A DNA stretch of 64,000 nucleotides. It comes from an uncultured Ruminococcus sp. GTDB taxonomy: Bacteria > Bacillota > Clostridia > Oscillospirales > Acutalibacteraceae. The notes beneath the pieces were generated by a model that was given only the letters and a program-made list of their open reading frames with translations, was not told the origin of the DNA and made no database searches. The position numbers and the translations under genes are program-made. Positions 52,859-62,000 of this stretch are shown piece after piece (positions within the stretch are counted from its first letter, which is position 1; every line of letters starts with the position of its first letter). The stretch covers positions 1 to 64,000 of the forward strand of contig CACWOX010000004.1 of NCBI GenBank assembly GCA_902762615.1. Reading direction: 5' to 3'.

Positions 52859-53830
52859 GTGTATAAAATACTGGCTGCATTTCTTCCGCTGCTTGCCGGA
52901 TTCCTGCTGGATTGTCTGATAGGCGACCCGTACAGCCTTCCGCACCCGATAAGGCTTATCGGCAGAACGATCTCCTCATTGGAAAGACTGCTGCGCAAAG
53001 CCCTGCCCAACTATGAATACGCGGCAGGAGTAATTCTTTCCTGCACGGTGCTTATCATATTCACAGCGGTTCCCGCGTTGATTCTTCTGCTTTGCTACAG
53101 GCTGAATATTTGGGCAGGAATTGCTGCCGAATCGGTGATGTGCTTTTATCTGCTGGCGGCAAGATGCCTGCGCGACGAGAGCATGAAGGTTTACCGTGCG
53201 CTCTGTTCAGAGAATATAGAGCAGTCGCGCCATGCCGTTTCAATGATCGTGGGCAGAGATACCAAAAATCTCACAGCCGAAGGCATAGCAAAGGCAGCTG
53301 TTGAGACGGTCGCTGAAAATACGTCGGACGGCGTGACAGCTCCCATGTTTTACATAATGCTGGGAGGAGCATCGGCAGGATTCTTTTATAAAGCAGCCAA
53401 CACAATGGACTCCATGCTGGGCTACAAAAACGAAAAATATATCAGATTCGGCAGATTCAGCGCACGGCTTGACGACCTGCTGAATTTCATTCCGTCGAGA
53501 ATTACCGCGCTGCTGATGATTGTTTCGGCATACATTTTAGGCATGAACGGGAGGCGCGCATGCAGCATATGGCGTCGAGACCGTCTGAACCACGCAAGCC
53601 CGAATTCGGCGCAAACCGAAGCGGTATGTGCGGGAGCGCTGGGAGTTATGCTTGCGGGAGACGCATATTATTTCGGCAAGCTCGTCAAAAAGAAGACGAT
53701 CGGCGACGATCTAAGACCGATTCGACCTGAGGATATTCCGGCTGCCAACAGACTAATGTACTGCACCGCAGCGCTAATGCTTGTTGTCGCTCTCTCTTTC
53801 AGAATCATGCTTTTCGGGGTACTGCTATGA
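52859..53830 (+). CDS. cbiB: Adenosylcobinamide-phosphate synthase
   Basis: A 323-residue membrane protein that attaches aminopropanol phosphate to cobyrate. Landmarks are LDCLIGDPYSLPHPIRLIG, DESMKVYRAL, ETVAENTSDGVTAPMFY and RRDRLNHASPNSAQTEAV. The GTG start has GGGGAGAGGA upstream. It overlaps cobD by four bases. Confidence 0.94.
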   Translation: MYKILAAFLPLLAGFLLDCLIGDPYSLPHPIRLIGRTISSLERLLRKALPNYEYAAGVILSCTVLIIFTAVPALILLLCYRLNIWAGIAAESVMCFYLLAARCLRDESMKVYRALCSENIEQSRHAVSMIVGRDTKNLTAEGIAKAAVETVAENTSDGVTAPMFYIMLGGASAGFFYKAANTMDSMLGYKNEKYIRFGRFSARLDDLLNFIPSRITALLMIVSAYILGMNGRRACSIWRRDRLNHASPNSAQTEAVCAGALGVMLAGDAYYFGKLVKKKTIGDDLRPIRPEDIPAANRLMYCTAALMLVVALSFRIMLFGVLL

Positions 53831-54876
53831 ATCATTTTTTTTCAGTCAATCCAACAGTTCACGGCGGCGATATTTACTCACGCAGGGTAGAGCACGATTT
53901 TTCTGCCAATATCAACCCCTTAGGTATGCCTGAAAGCGTAAAAAAAGCGATAGTCCAAAGCATCCGCTCATTTGAGCATTACCCCGATGTAAACTGCACC
54001 CGACTGCGCGAGGCAATCGCGGCACACGACGGCTTTGATACGGAAAAAATTGTCTGCGGCAACGGAGCGGCGGATCTAATCTATCGTGCCGTGCAGGTAC
54101 TCAGCCCGAAACGCGCGCTTGTTGCTGTTCCGACATTCTCGGAGTACGAACGCGCCCTTCTCAGCTTCGGCTGTGAAGCGGTGCATTATAATACCCGAAA
54201 AGAAGATAATTTCAGCCTGCGGGAGGATTTCATTGACAGCATTGAGGGCTGCCAAATGGTATTTGTCTGCAACCCGAATAATCCGGTGGGGAACCTTGTG
54301 AAGCCGGAACTGCTGCGCAAGATCATTGAAAAATGCGCTATGTGCGGCGCTTCACTGCTCATAGACGAGTGCTTCATGGACTTTACGGGAGAAAGTCCTC
54401 TGTCAAGCAATGATCTGACAGGAAATGTAATGCTTCTCAGAGCGTTTACCAAAATATACGCGATGGCAGGTCTCAGGCTGGGATATATGCTTTGTTCGCG
54501 GAGCGAAACGGCAGTGAAGATCAAAAGCTGCGGTCAGTGCTGGAGCGTTTCGGTTCCGGCGCAGGTTGCGGGTGCGGCTGCATTGAACGAGCGGGATTAT
54601 GTGAATCTCACGGTGGAGCTGATAGTGGAGGAGCGCTCTTTTCTGACTCAAGCCTTAAAAGAATCCGGATTTGAGGTCTTTGATTCCAGCGCGAACTTCA
54701 TTCTTTTCCGCTGCGGTATGCCGCTTGGCGAGCTTTTGATGTCCGAGGGCTTTGCAATACGCGACTGCCGGAATTATCCGGGGCTTTCAGAGGGTTATTA
54801 CAGAATAGCGGTAAGAGGTCATTCCGAAAATCAATTGCTCGTGGAGGCTATAAAAAGGTGTGTGAAAAATGGCTAA
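53827..54876 (+). CDS. cobD: Threonine-phosphate decarboxylase (CobD), PLP enzyme
   Basis: A 349-residue class I/II aminotransferase-fold protein. It has DFSANINPLGMP at the N-terminus, CNPNNPVGN, and the PLP lysine K209 in RAFTKIYAMAGLRLGY. In cobalamin clusters the product makes (R)-1-amino-2-propanol phosphate for CbiB. Histidinol-phosphate aminotransferase is the closest alternative family; the location next to cbiB decides. Confidence 0.9.
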   Translation: MNHFFSVNPTVHGGDIYSRRVEHDFSANINPLGMPESVKKAIVQSIRSFEHYPDVNCTRLREAIAAHDGFDTEKIVCGNGAADLIYRAVQVLSPKRALVAVPTFSEYERALLSFGCEAVHYNTRKEDNFSLREDFIDSIEGCQMVFVCNPNNPVGNLVKPELLRKIIEKCAMCGASLLIDECFMDFTGESPLSSNDLTGNVMLLRAFTKIYAMAGLRLGYMLCSRSETAVKIKSCGQCWSVSVPAQVAGAAALNERDYVNLTVELIVEERSFLTQALKESGFEVFDSSANFILFRCGMPLGELLMSEGFAIRDCRNYPGLSEGYYRIAVRGHSENQLLVEAIKRCVKNG

Positions 54877-56350
54877 GGCTATCATGATACAGGGCACAAT
54901 GTCCAATGCAGGCAAAAGCCTCTTTGCGGCGGCTCTGTGCCGTATTTTCAAACAGGACGGTCTGCGCTGCGTTCCCTTCAAATCACAGAATATGGCGCTC
55001 AATTCATTCATCACACGGGAAGGGCTGGAAATGGGCAGAGCGCAGGTAATGCAGGCGGAAGCTGCCGGCGTGGAGCCTTCGGTGCTGATGAATCCGATAT
55101 TGCTCAAGCCCACTACCGACCGAGGCTCTCAGGTGATAGTCAACGGCGAGGTCTACGGCAACCTGACCGCTTCGGCGTATTTTAAGTCGAGGAAGCAATT
55201 GATTCCCGAAATAATGAAGGCATACAGCGCGCTTGCGGCGGCAAATGATATTGTCGTGATAGAGGGGGCGGGAAGTCCGGTGGAGCTGAATCTTCTCAAG
55301 GATGACATCGTGAATATGGGAATGGCGGAGCTTGCCCATTCCCCTGTACTGCTGGTGGGAGATATTGACCGCGGCGGCGTGTTCGCTCAGCTGCTCGGCA
55401 CGCTTTCGCTCTTTGAACAAAAGCAGCGCGACATGGTCAAAGGGCTGGTTGTCAATAAATTTCGCGGCGACCGTTCTCTTTTTGAGGACGGAGTCAGAAT
55501 TCTCGAACAGCGCGGCGAAAAGCCTGTTGTCGGTGTCATTCCGTATATGCAGCTCGATATCGACGACGAGGACAGTCTTTCGGAAAAACTGAAATCCCAC
55601 GGTGACGGCGCGATAGATATTGCTGTTATCAGACTTCCTAAAATATCCAACTTTACCGACTTCGACGTATTCAGACAATATGAAGGCGTGGCGGTCAGAT
55701 ATGTTTCCTCTCCCAATCAGCTCGGTACGCCCGATATGCTGATAATACCCGGCACCAAGAGCACAATTGCCGATATGTATTGGCTTCGCACCAGCGGTCT
55801 TGAGGCTGCCATAAAGCGGCTTGCAGAGAAGGGAACACCGATATTTGGCATATGCGGCGGCTATCAGATACTCGGGCGTATTATATCCGACCCGGACTGT
55901 GCCGAATGCGGCGGCGAGATAGAAGGAATGGGACTTCTGAATACGAAAACGGTATTCAGGGGAGAAAAAATCCGCAGGCAGTCGGTCGGCAGGATCACCT
56001 GCTCTTCCGGATTTTTCTCGGCTCTGAACGGCTGCGCGTTTACCGGGTACGAAATACACATGGGCGTCACTTCCGGAGAAGAGTATCCGTTTGCGAAGCT
56101 TGACGCTGGCATTGCCGACGGCTGCTGCCGGGACAACATATGCGGCAGCTATCTTCACGGGATATTTGACAGCCGCGAGGTTTCGGAAGCTCTTGTCGGT
56201 GCGCTTTACAGCCGCAAGGGGCTGTCGTTTGCCGGCAGCGGAACCGACAGGGAGAGCTACAAGCAAGCTCAGTACGATATTCTCGCCGAAACGGTGCGCA
56301 GAAACGCCGATATAGATATGATTTATCGGATAATTGAAAAGGGAATATAA
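54869..56350 (+). CDS. cbiP: Cobyrate synthase
   Basis: A 493-residue glutamine amidotransferase (CobQ/CbiP) that amidates four corrin side chains. The N-terminal ATPase begins MIQGTMSNAGKSLFAAAL and has PFKSQNMALNSF. The GATase domain has the nucleophile C329 in FGICGGYQILG and H430 in YLHGIFD. It overlaps cobD by eight bases and is the last gene before a strong terminator. Confidence 0.95.
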   Translation: MAKAIMIQGTMSNAGKSLFAAALCRIFKQDGLRCVPFKSQNMALNSFITREGLEMGRAQVMQAEAAGVEPSVLMNPILLKPTTDRGSQVIVNGEVYGNLTASAYFKSRKQLIPEIMKAYSALAAANDIVVIEGAGSPVELNLLKDDIVNMGMAELAHSPVLLVGDIDRGGVFAQLLGTLSLFEQKQRDMVKGLVVNKFRGDRSLFEDGVRILEQRGEKPVVGVIPYMQLDIDDEDSLSEKLKSHGDGAIDIAVIRLPKISNFTDFDVFRQYEGVAVRYVSSPNQLGTPDMLIIPGTKSTIADMYWLRTSGLEAAIKRLAEKGTPIFGICGGYQILGRIISDPDCAECGGEIEGMGLLNTKTVFRGEKIRRQSVGRITCSSGFFSALNGCAFTGYEIHMGVTSGEEYPFAKLDAGIADGCCRDNICGSYLHGIFDSREVSEALVGALYSRKGLSFAGSGTDRESYKQAQYDILAETVRRNADIDMIYRIIEKGI

Positions 56351-56353
56351 CAT

Positions 56354-56393
56354 AAAAAAGCAAGCTGCCGATCACGCAACAGCTTGCTTTTTT
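56354..56393. terminator. Bidirectional terminator ending the cobamide operon
   Basis: A perfect 14-bp stem (56354-56367 with 56380-56393), A-rich at the left and T-rich at the right, between convergent cbiP and the ABC-2 permease gene. Confidence 0.9.
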
Positions 56394-56403
56394 GATTGTA
56401 CTA

Positions 56404-57228
56404 TTACGAACCGGAGGAGGTATACTTTCTCACGCCGAATCTCCAGAAAACATAGCCCGGAATAAGAAAAAGCAGGGCGGCAAGAGGAAGCAGCGCATAC
56501 AAAATATTGTCGCTGCGTCCGGTAAGAAATTTAAGGGGATAGACCTGAACCAGCGAATAGGGGATAACAAAGGTACAGAAGCGCATCATTCGCTTTCCGT
56601 AAACGTCTATGGGATAAGCGCCGTATTCTCTCGCGCCGTCTGTGAAAATGTTTATCACCTCAAGCCCTTCGAGGGTGAAGAAGCAAAGCGCCGCGTTGAT
56701 CAGGAATATTCCGCAGAATACGCCCGTGCCGCCTATCAGCATGAATATCACGGTGAGCACCCTGACAAAATTCCATTCGATTCCCGCGTGAGTTGTGCCG
56801 TAAATAAACACGATAGCGCCCTGTATCATTCTGCCGATTCTCGTCAGCTCAAAATGGCTTCCCAGCACCTGCAATATTTCATTGCGCGGTCGGGTCATGA
56901 TTCTGTCAAAACCGCCCTGACGCACGATTTTAGGGAAGCTGTCAAAGCCTCTGGCTATACATTCGGCAAGTGAGAAATCCATAAGGACGATCGAGACGCA
57001 GAGCAGCACATCGCTGTAGGAATAATCTTCAATAGAGTGAAAGCGGAGAAACAGAAAATGGATTCCGATGAAGGCATTGAATGACGTTAAAAACTGCCCG
57101 AACATTGTCATGAAAAAGGATTTTTTGTACTGCATCATGCTGCGTATCTGTATCGAAATGTAGTGCAGATACAGCTTTAATGCGGATACTCTGTGCTCCT
57201 TGACCTGTGTTTCACTTTTCATCTGCAT
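56404..57228 (-). CDS. ABC-2 type permease subunit (ABC2_membrane_6-like)
   Basis: A 274-residue protein with about six membrane segments. The pattern SLAECIARGFDSFPKIVRQGGFDRIMTRPRNEILQ (read in short blocks) and the neighbouring permease suggest the DUF990-type exporter family. Its start overlaps the stop of the partner gene (TGATG). The ATG at codon 3 is better spaced from the G-run upstream. Substrate unknown. Confidence 0.8.
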   Translation of the reverse strand: MQMKSETQVKEHRVSALKLYLHYISIQIRSMMQYKKSFFMTMFGQFLTSFNAFIGIHFLFLRFHSIEDYSYSDVLLCVSIVLMDFSLAECIARGFDSFPKIVRQGGFDRIMTRPRNEILQVLGSHFELTRIGRMIQGAIVFIYGTTHAGIEWNFVRVLTVIFMLIGGTGVFCGIFLINAALCFFTLEGLEVINIFTDGAREYGAYPIDVYGKRMMRFCTFVIPYSLVQVYPLKFLTGRSDNILYALLPLAALLFLIPGYVFWRFGVRKYTSSGS

Positions 57229-58052
57229 CAGCCCCCCTGTACCGTAATCTTATTCATTGCAGACCGACAGATCAGCTTGCCGGCAGCTGTCAGAATAATT
57301 ACCCAGAACGCCTGCAGCAGCATAGCTTTTGCGGCTTCCATGCCGCTTATGTTTCCGCTGTATATCCTTAGCGGCACATTTTCCATGGAAGCGAAGGGCA
57401 GCAGCTCCATTATTTTCTGAATGCGCGGCGGGAAGAAGGGGATAGGTATCACGATTCCCTGCAATAATTCGGCGGTCATGGCAAAGATGATTCTCAGTCC
57501 CTGCGGAGAGACGGTAAAAAACGACAGCATGTAAATAATCATGCAAAGCGACACAGTGACCGTCATTCCCAGCAGCATTGCCGCAATAAAACAGATAAAT
57601 GTCAAAGGATCCGGAGGGAGTATCATTCGGTACGGCTGCGGAAGAAAAAAAGCTGCCGAAAGCACCGGAATACATCTAAGCAGTGCGCGAGAGGTGCGGT
57701 TGGCTACACTTCGGGCGAACCACATATCGTAAATGTCGATCGGTCTGCAAAGCTCATAGCAGATATTCCCGTCCATAATACTGTCGAAGATTTCATTTTC
57801 CATAAACCAAGTCATAAACAGCGCAAGAAAAGCCTGCTGCATCCAGATATAGGACGCAAGCTGCTCAAAGCCCATAGGAAAGGCAGCGGAGTTTGATTGG
57901 TGAAAGGCGCGGAATACGCTTATTTCCATAAATCCCCAGACGAACTGCGTCATGATTCCCGCAAGTGCGGCAGTGCGGTATTGCAGCCCCATGGCAAACC
58001 TCAGTTTGAAAAAGGAGACGTATCTTTTCCGACGTGCAAAGAATTTGCTCAT
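57228..58052 (-). CDS. ABC-2 type permease subunit, partner
   Basis: A 274-residue protein with about six membrane segments, similar in layout to the downstream permease: ENEIFDSIMDGNICYELCRPIDIYD corresponds to the 'RPRN' segment of its partner (two short blocks). The ATG at 58052 has GAGG eight bases upstream. With the other permease it would form a heterodimeric exporter. Confidence 0.8.
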   Translation of the reverse strand: MSKFFARRKRYVSFFKLRFAMGLQYRTAALAGIMTQFVWGFMEISVFRAFHQSNSAAFPMGFEQLASYIWMQQAFLALFMTWFMENEIFDSIMDGNICYELCRPIDIYDMWFARSVANRTSRALLRCIPVLSAAFFLPQPYRMILPPDPLTFICFIAAMLLGMTVTVSLCMIIYMLSFFTVSPQGLRIIFAMTAELLQGIVIPIPFFPPRIQKIMELLPFASMENVPLRIYSGNISGMEAAKAMLLQAFWVIILTAAGKLICRSAMNKITVQGG

Positions 58053-58062
58053 ATCGCTCACC

Positions 58063-58848
58063 TCAGATTTCGTAAGCGCGGTATAGCTCGGCTACCGTGC
58101 GGTCAATGTCTCCGCTGCCTGATATTTCGCTTATATCCCCGTCGAGCAGAATTTTTCCCTTGCCTATGAGAATGATGCGCTTTGTGATGGCTTCGATGTC
58201 CTGCATATCGTGTGTGGTGAGAATCACGGTGGTCTTTCGCTCACGGTTGAGCCGGACGATGAATTCGCGCACAGCGATTTTGGATACAGCGTCAAGACCA
58301 ATCGTCGGCTCGTCGAGAAAGAGTATATTCGGCGAATGAAGGAGTGAGGCGGCAAGCTCGCAGCGCATTCTCTGCCCGAGTGAAAGCTGTCGCGCAGGCG
58401 TGCGAAGTATTTCGGCAAGGTCGAGCAGTTCGGTAAGCTCGTCCTTGTTCTGCCTGTATACTTCGGGAGGTATGGAATAAATGTCCTTGAGCAGCTCAAA
58501 TGAGTCGATCACCGGAACGTCCCACCAAAGCTGGGAGCGCTGCCCGAATACGACGCCGATATTGGCAACGTGCTCGATGCGGTTTTTCCACGGGACGCGT
58601 CCGTCAACGGTGCATTCGCCGCTGTCCGGAGTGAGAATACCGCTGAGAATTTTTATCGTGGTGCTCTTTCCCGCGCCGTTTGGACCGATATAACCCACCG
58701 TCTCGCCGTCCTCAATGGTAAAGCTCACGTTGTCCAGAGCGGTTACCGTGTCGTAATCCCTGTGGAAGAATGAGCGCAGCGCTTCACCGAAACCGGCGTT
58801 TCGTCTGGCTGTTCTGTAGGTTTTGCAGATGTTTTTCATGGTGATCAT
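58063..58848 (-). CDS. ABC-2 exporter ATP-binding protein
   Basis: A 261-residue ATPase of the NodI/DrrA kind. It has Walker A GPNGAGKST, signature LSLGQRMRCELAASLL, Walker B NILFLDEPTIGLD and switch His in LTTHDMQD. GGGAGG precedes the ATG. It is the first of a three-gene unit that is divergent from the helicase gene. Confidence 0.9.
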   Translation of the reverse strand: MITMKNICKTYRTARRNAGFGEALRSFFHRDYDTVTALDNVSFTIEDGETVGYIGPNGAGKSTTIKILSGILTPDSGECTVDGRVPWKNRIEHVANIGVVFGQRSQLWWDVPVIDSFELLKDIYSIPPEVYRQNKDELTELLDLAEILRTPARQLSLGQRMRCELAASLLHSPNILFLDEPTIGLDAVSKIAVREFIVRLNRERKTTVILTTHDMQDIEAITKRIILIGKGKILLDGDISEISGSGDIDRTVAELYRAYEI

Positions 58849-58959
58849 TGAAACTTACCTCCCTTGAAAAAATGAAGATTTTTGTAAAGGCGAAAGTGTA
58901 TTGTAACATCCTGTCATTTATTTGTCAAGTATTTTTTGCAATTACATTGGCATATTTTA

Positions 58960-58988
58960 TTGAAATATAACTTGAAACGTGATATGAT
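58960..58988 (+). promoter_or_regulatory. Promoter of the helicase gene
   Basis: TTGAAA at 58960-58965 and TATGAT at 58983-58988 with 17 bases between, about 50 bases before the ATG at 59039, which has AGGAGG six bases upstream. Confidence 0.65.
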
Positions 58989-59038
58989 TAATTTAGTATA
59001 TTTTATATGAATTTACGATATCATTCAGGAGGCATAGT

Positions 59039-62000
59039 ATGGCATCAAACTTTGAATTCATGTCGCCGAAATGGCGCGATATTGCTGAGCTTGGCGCAAA
59101 AGCCGAGGAATGCAGCGCAACCGCCCCGAAGCAGTGCGCAGATTCGCTCAGGATCATCGGTCAGCGCATTGCAGACCAGCTACTTGCGGTCAACGGTCTG
59201 ACACTTCCGGATTCCGCAAATCAGTCCGAAAAGATCACTTTTCTGCGAAATCATCAGCTTATTATCGTAAGCATCGAGGATATTCTGCTATCGCTCAACG
59301 ACACCTCTGATGACACGGAAATTACCTCTGACGAAGCCGAAAAGCGTCTGCGCATGGCGCATAAGCTGTGTCACTGGTTTGTACTGGTTCACGGCTACAA
59401 CGATAATCCCGATGATGAATCAGCAGAAGCAGAGCCTACGCTGGAAGAAGCAGAAGCCGCGCCCGAAACGCAGCCTACGCTGGAAGAAGCAGAAGCGGCG
59501 CCCGAAACACAGCCTTTGCAGGAAGAAGCAGAAGCGGCGCCCGAAACGCAGCCTTCGCAGGAAGAAGCAGAAGCGGCGCCCGAAACGCAGCCTTCGCAGG
59601 AGGAAGCAGAAGCCGCGCCCGAAACGGAGTCTACGCAGGAGGAAGCAGAAGCCGCGCCCGAAACGCAGCCTTCGCAGGAAGAATCCGAAGCCGCGCCCGA
59701 AACGCAGCCTTCGCAGGAAGAAGCCGAAGCCGCGCCCGAAATGCAGCCTTCGCTGGAAGAAGCAGAAACCCTCCCCAAAGAAGAGCCTTCGCAGGAAGAC
59801 GACGACAATGCCGATGAGTCAGAAGTTCAGATACATATTGATATGAAAATTATTCCGGTCATCAATTATGCCCTTCTGCAAAACGGGCTTAGAATTGTAC
59901 GAACGCTGACGGTAACAAACGACTCATCAGAGCAAATAGCCGATGCGGAGCTTCATATTACCGCGGAACCGGCGCTTTGTCTGCCATACACCGAACATAT
60001 TGACATGCTACAGGCAGGGCAGTCAATTAAGCTGAGTGCCGTCAGGCTCATTCCCGACGGAAACTTCCTGGCAAGTCTGACCGAAAAGATCAGCGGCGTG
60101 CTGTCCGTATCGGTGACAATCGGTGAAAGAACACTGTGCAGCCGTCAGACCGAAGTGACCGCGCTTGCCTTTGACCAGTGGCACGGATCTTCGATCTATC
60201 CCGAACTGCTCTGCTCCTTTATTACCCCGAATCATCCTGTGATTGCGCAGATCACTGGGCGTGCAGCCGAATTGCTCGGCAAATGGACGGGAGACCCATC
60301 GCTTGACGCATACCAGAGCAATGACTCAAACCGCGTACTCAAACAGGCAGCGGCGGTTTACGGAGCACTTCAGGAGCAGAATATCGTTTACTGTGTTCCT
60401 CCGGCGAGCTTTGAAGCCATCGGGCAGCGCATACGTCTTTGCGATACGGTAATGGAGCAGAAGCTCGGCACATGCATGGATCTTACATTGCTTTATACTG
60501 CCGCGCTCGAAGCAATCGGGCTTCATCCGCTGCTTATTTTATTAAAGGGGCATATTTTTGCAGGCGTATGGCTGGAGGAAATGTCCTTCCCCGAAACGGT
60601 TCAGGACGACGCGTCGCTCATCACCAAAAGGCTTGCAAACGGCATCAATGAAATTGCCGTTGTGGAATGTACCGCATTTGCGGCAAAGGAGGAAACTGTA
60701 ACTTTTGACGACGCGCAGAAGATGGCGGAGAAGCAGCTTGCCAATCTAAGCGCGGTGGAATTCTTTATCGACGTCAACCGCGCCAGACTGAGCGGAGTCA
60801 AGCCGATCCCCATGCGTATTCCGACCGAAAACGGCTGGAAGGTGGAGCGTCCTCTTCTTACGGAGGACGAACTGACCGCTGCTCCAAAGGAAAGGAACAG
60901 CGCTGTTGTGATGGACGAAGGCGAGGACACGCCCGTAACCCGTAAAACACGCTGGGAACACAAGCTGCTCGATCTTGGACTCCGCAACTCACTCATCAAC
61001 CTCAGGCTGTCAAAGACGCTGATACCGCTGCTTTCCTCCTCGGTGGACGACCTCGAAGATTCACTTGCCGACGGCGAGGATTTCAAAATAATGCCGCGCC
61101 CCTCCGACTGGAATCAAGGTGAGCTCGGCTTTGACACCATGCATGAGCTGGGAAGCTTTGCGTCGGTCATTCAGTCAGAATTCAAAAATCACCGTCTGCG
61201 TTCTGCACTGACGGAAACCGAACTTGCCAAGACCATCAAGGAGCTTTATCGCTCGGCAAAATCCGCTCTGGAGGAGAACGGCGCAAATACTCTTTATATG
61301 GCGCTGGGATTGCTCCGCTGGTACGAAAATCCCAGAAGCACCAAACCGAGGTACGCGCCGATTATTCTTGTCCCGGTCGAAATCGTGCGCAAGTCAGCCG
61401 CACAGGGATACGTTGTTCGGCTTCGCGACGACGAGTCGCAGATGAACGTGACGATTCTGGAAAAGCTCAAGCAGGATTTCCAGATAGACATCAAGGGCTT
61501 AAATGTACTGCCGGAGGACGAGCACGGCATAGACACGCGCAAGGTGTTCACCATCGTGCGCAAGGCTGTCATGGAGCAGAAAAACTGGGATGTGCTGGAA
61601 TCGGCGTACATCGGCATATTCTCCTTTTCACAGTTCGTCATGTGGAACGACATACGGAGCAGATATGACGATCTTGCCAAAAATAAGATCGTCAGCAGCC
61701 TTATGGAGGGCAAGCTGGAATGGGAAGCCGAGGAAATGAGGATAGGCGACGAGGTGGACGAGAACGGCGTGTTCCTGCCCATGTCAGCTGACGCGTCTCA
61801 GCTTTTCGCCATCAGAGCCGCCTCGGAAGGCAAGAGCTTCGTTCTGCACGGTCCTCCCGGAACGGGCAAATCCCAGACCATCACCGCGCTGATTGCCAAC
61901 GCGCTGGCACAGGGCAAGTCGGTGCTCTTTGTGGCTGAAAAGATGGCAGCCCTCGAGGTGGTGGAACGCCGTCTCGACAAAATCGGAATAGGCGACTTTT

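Noticed and set aside
55004..56353. 449-codon minus-strand frame opposite cbiP
   Set aside because: cbiP on the plus strand has all family motifs; the reverse frame is a composition artefact with no motif.
56404..58848. ABC genes as a cobalt or corrinoid exporter linked to the cobamide operon
   Set aside because: They are convergent to the operon, separated by a strong terminator, and belong to an ABC-2 family with other cargo; no sequence link to cobalt was seen.
59395..59808. Open frame on the minus strand encoding a Ser/Ala/Cys/Gly-rich repeat protein
   Set aside because: It is the reverse strand of the 39-bp repeat in the helicase gene; openness follows from the repeat composition, and there is no ribosome site or flanking domain.
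59310..59846. Arg/Lys-rich repeat frame on the plus strand
   Set aside because: It is the same repeat array read in another frame; the frame in phase with the helicase continues for more than 1600 codons and has recognisable domains.
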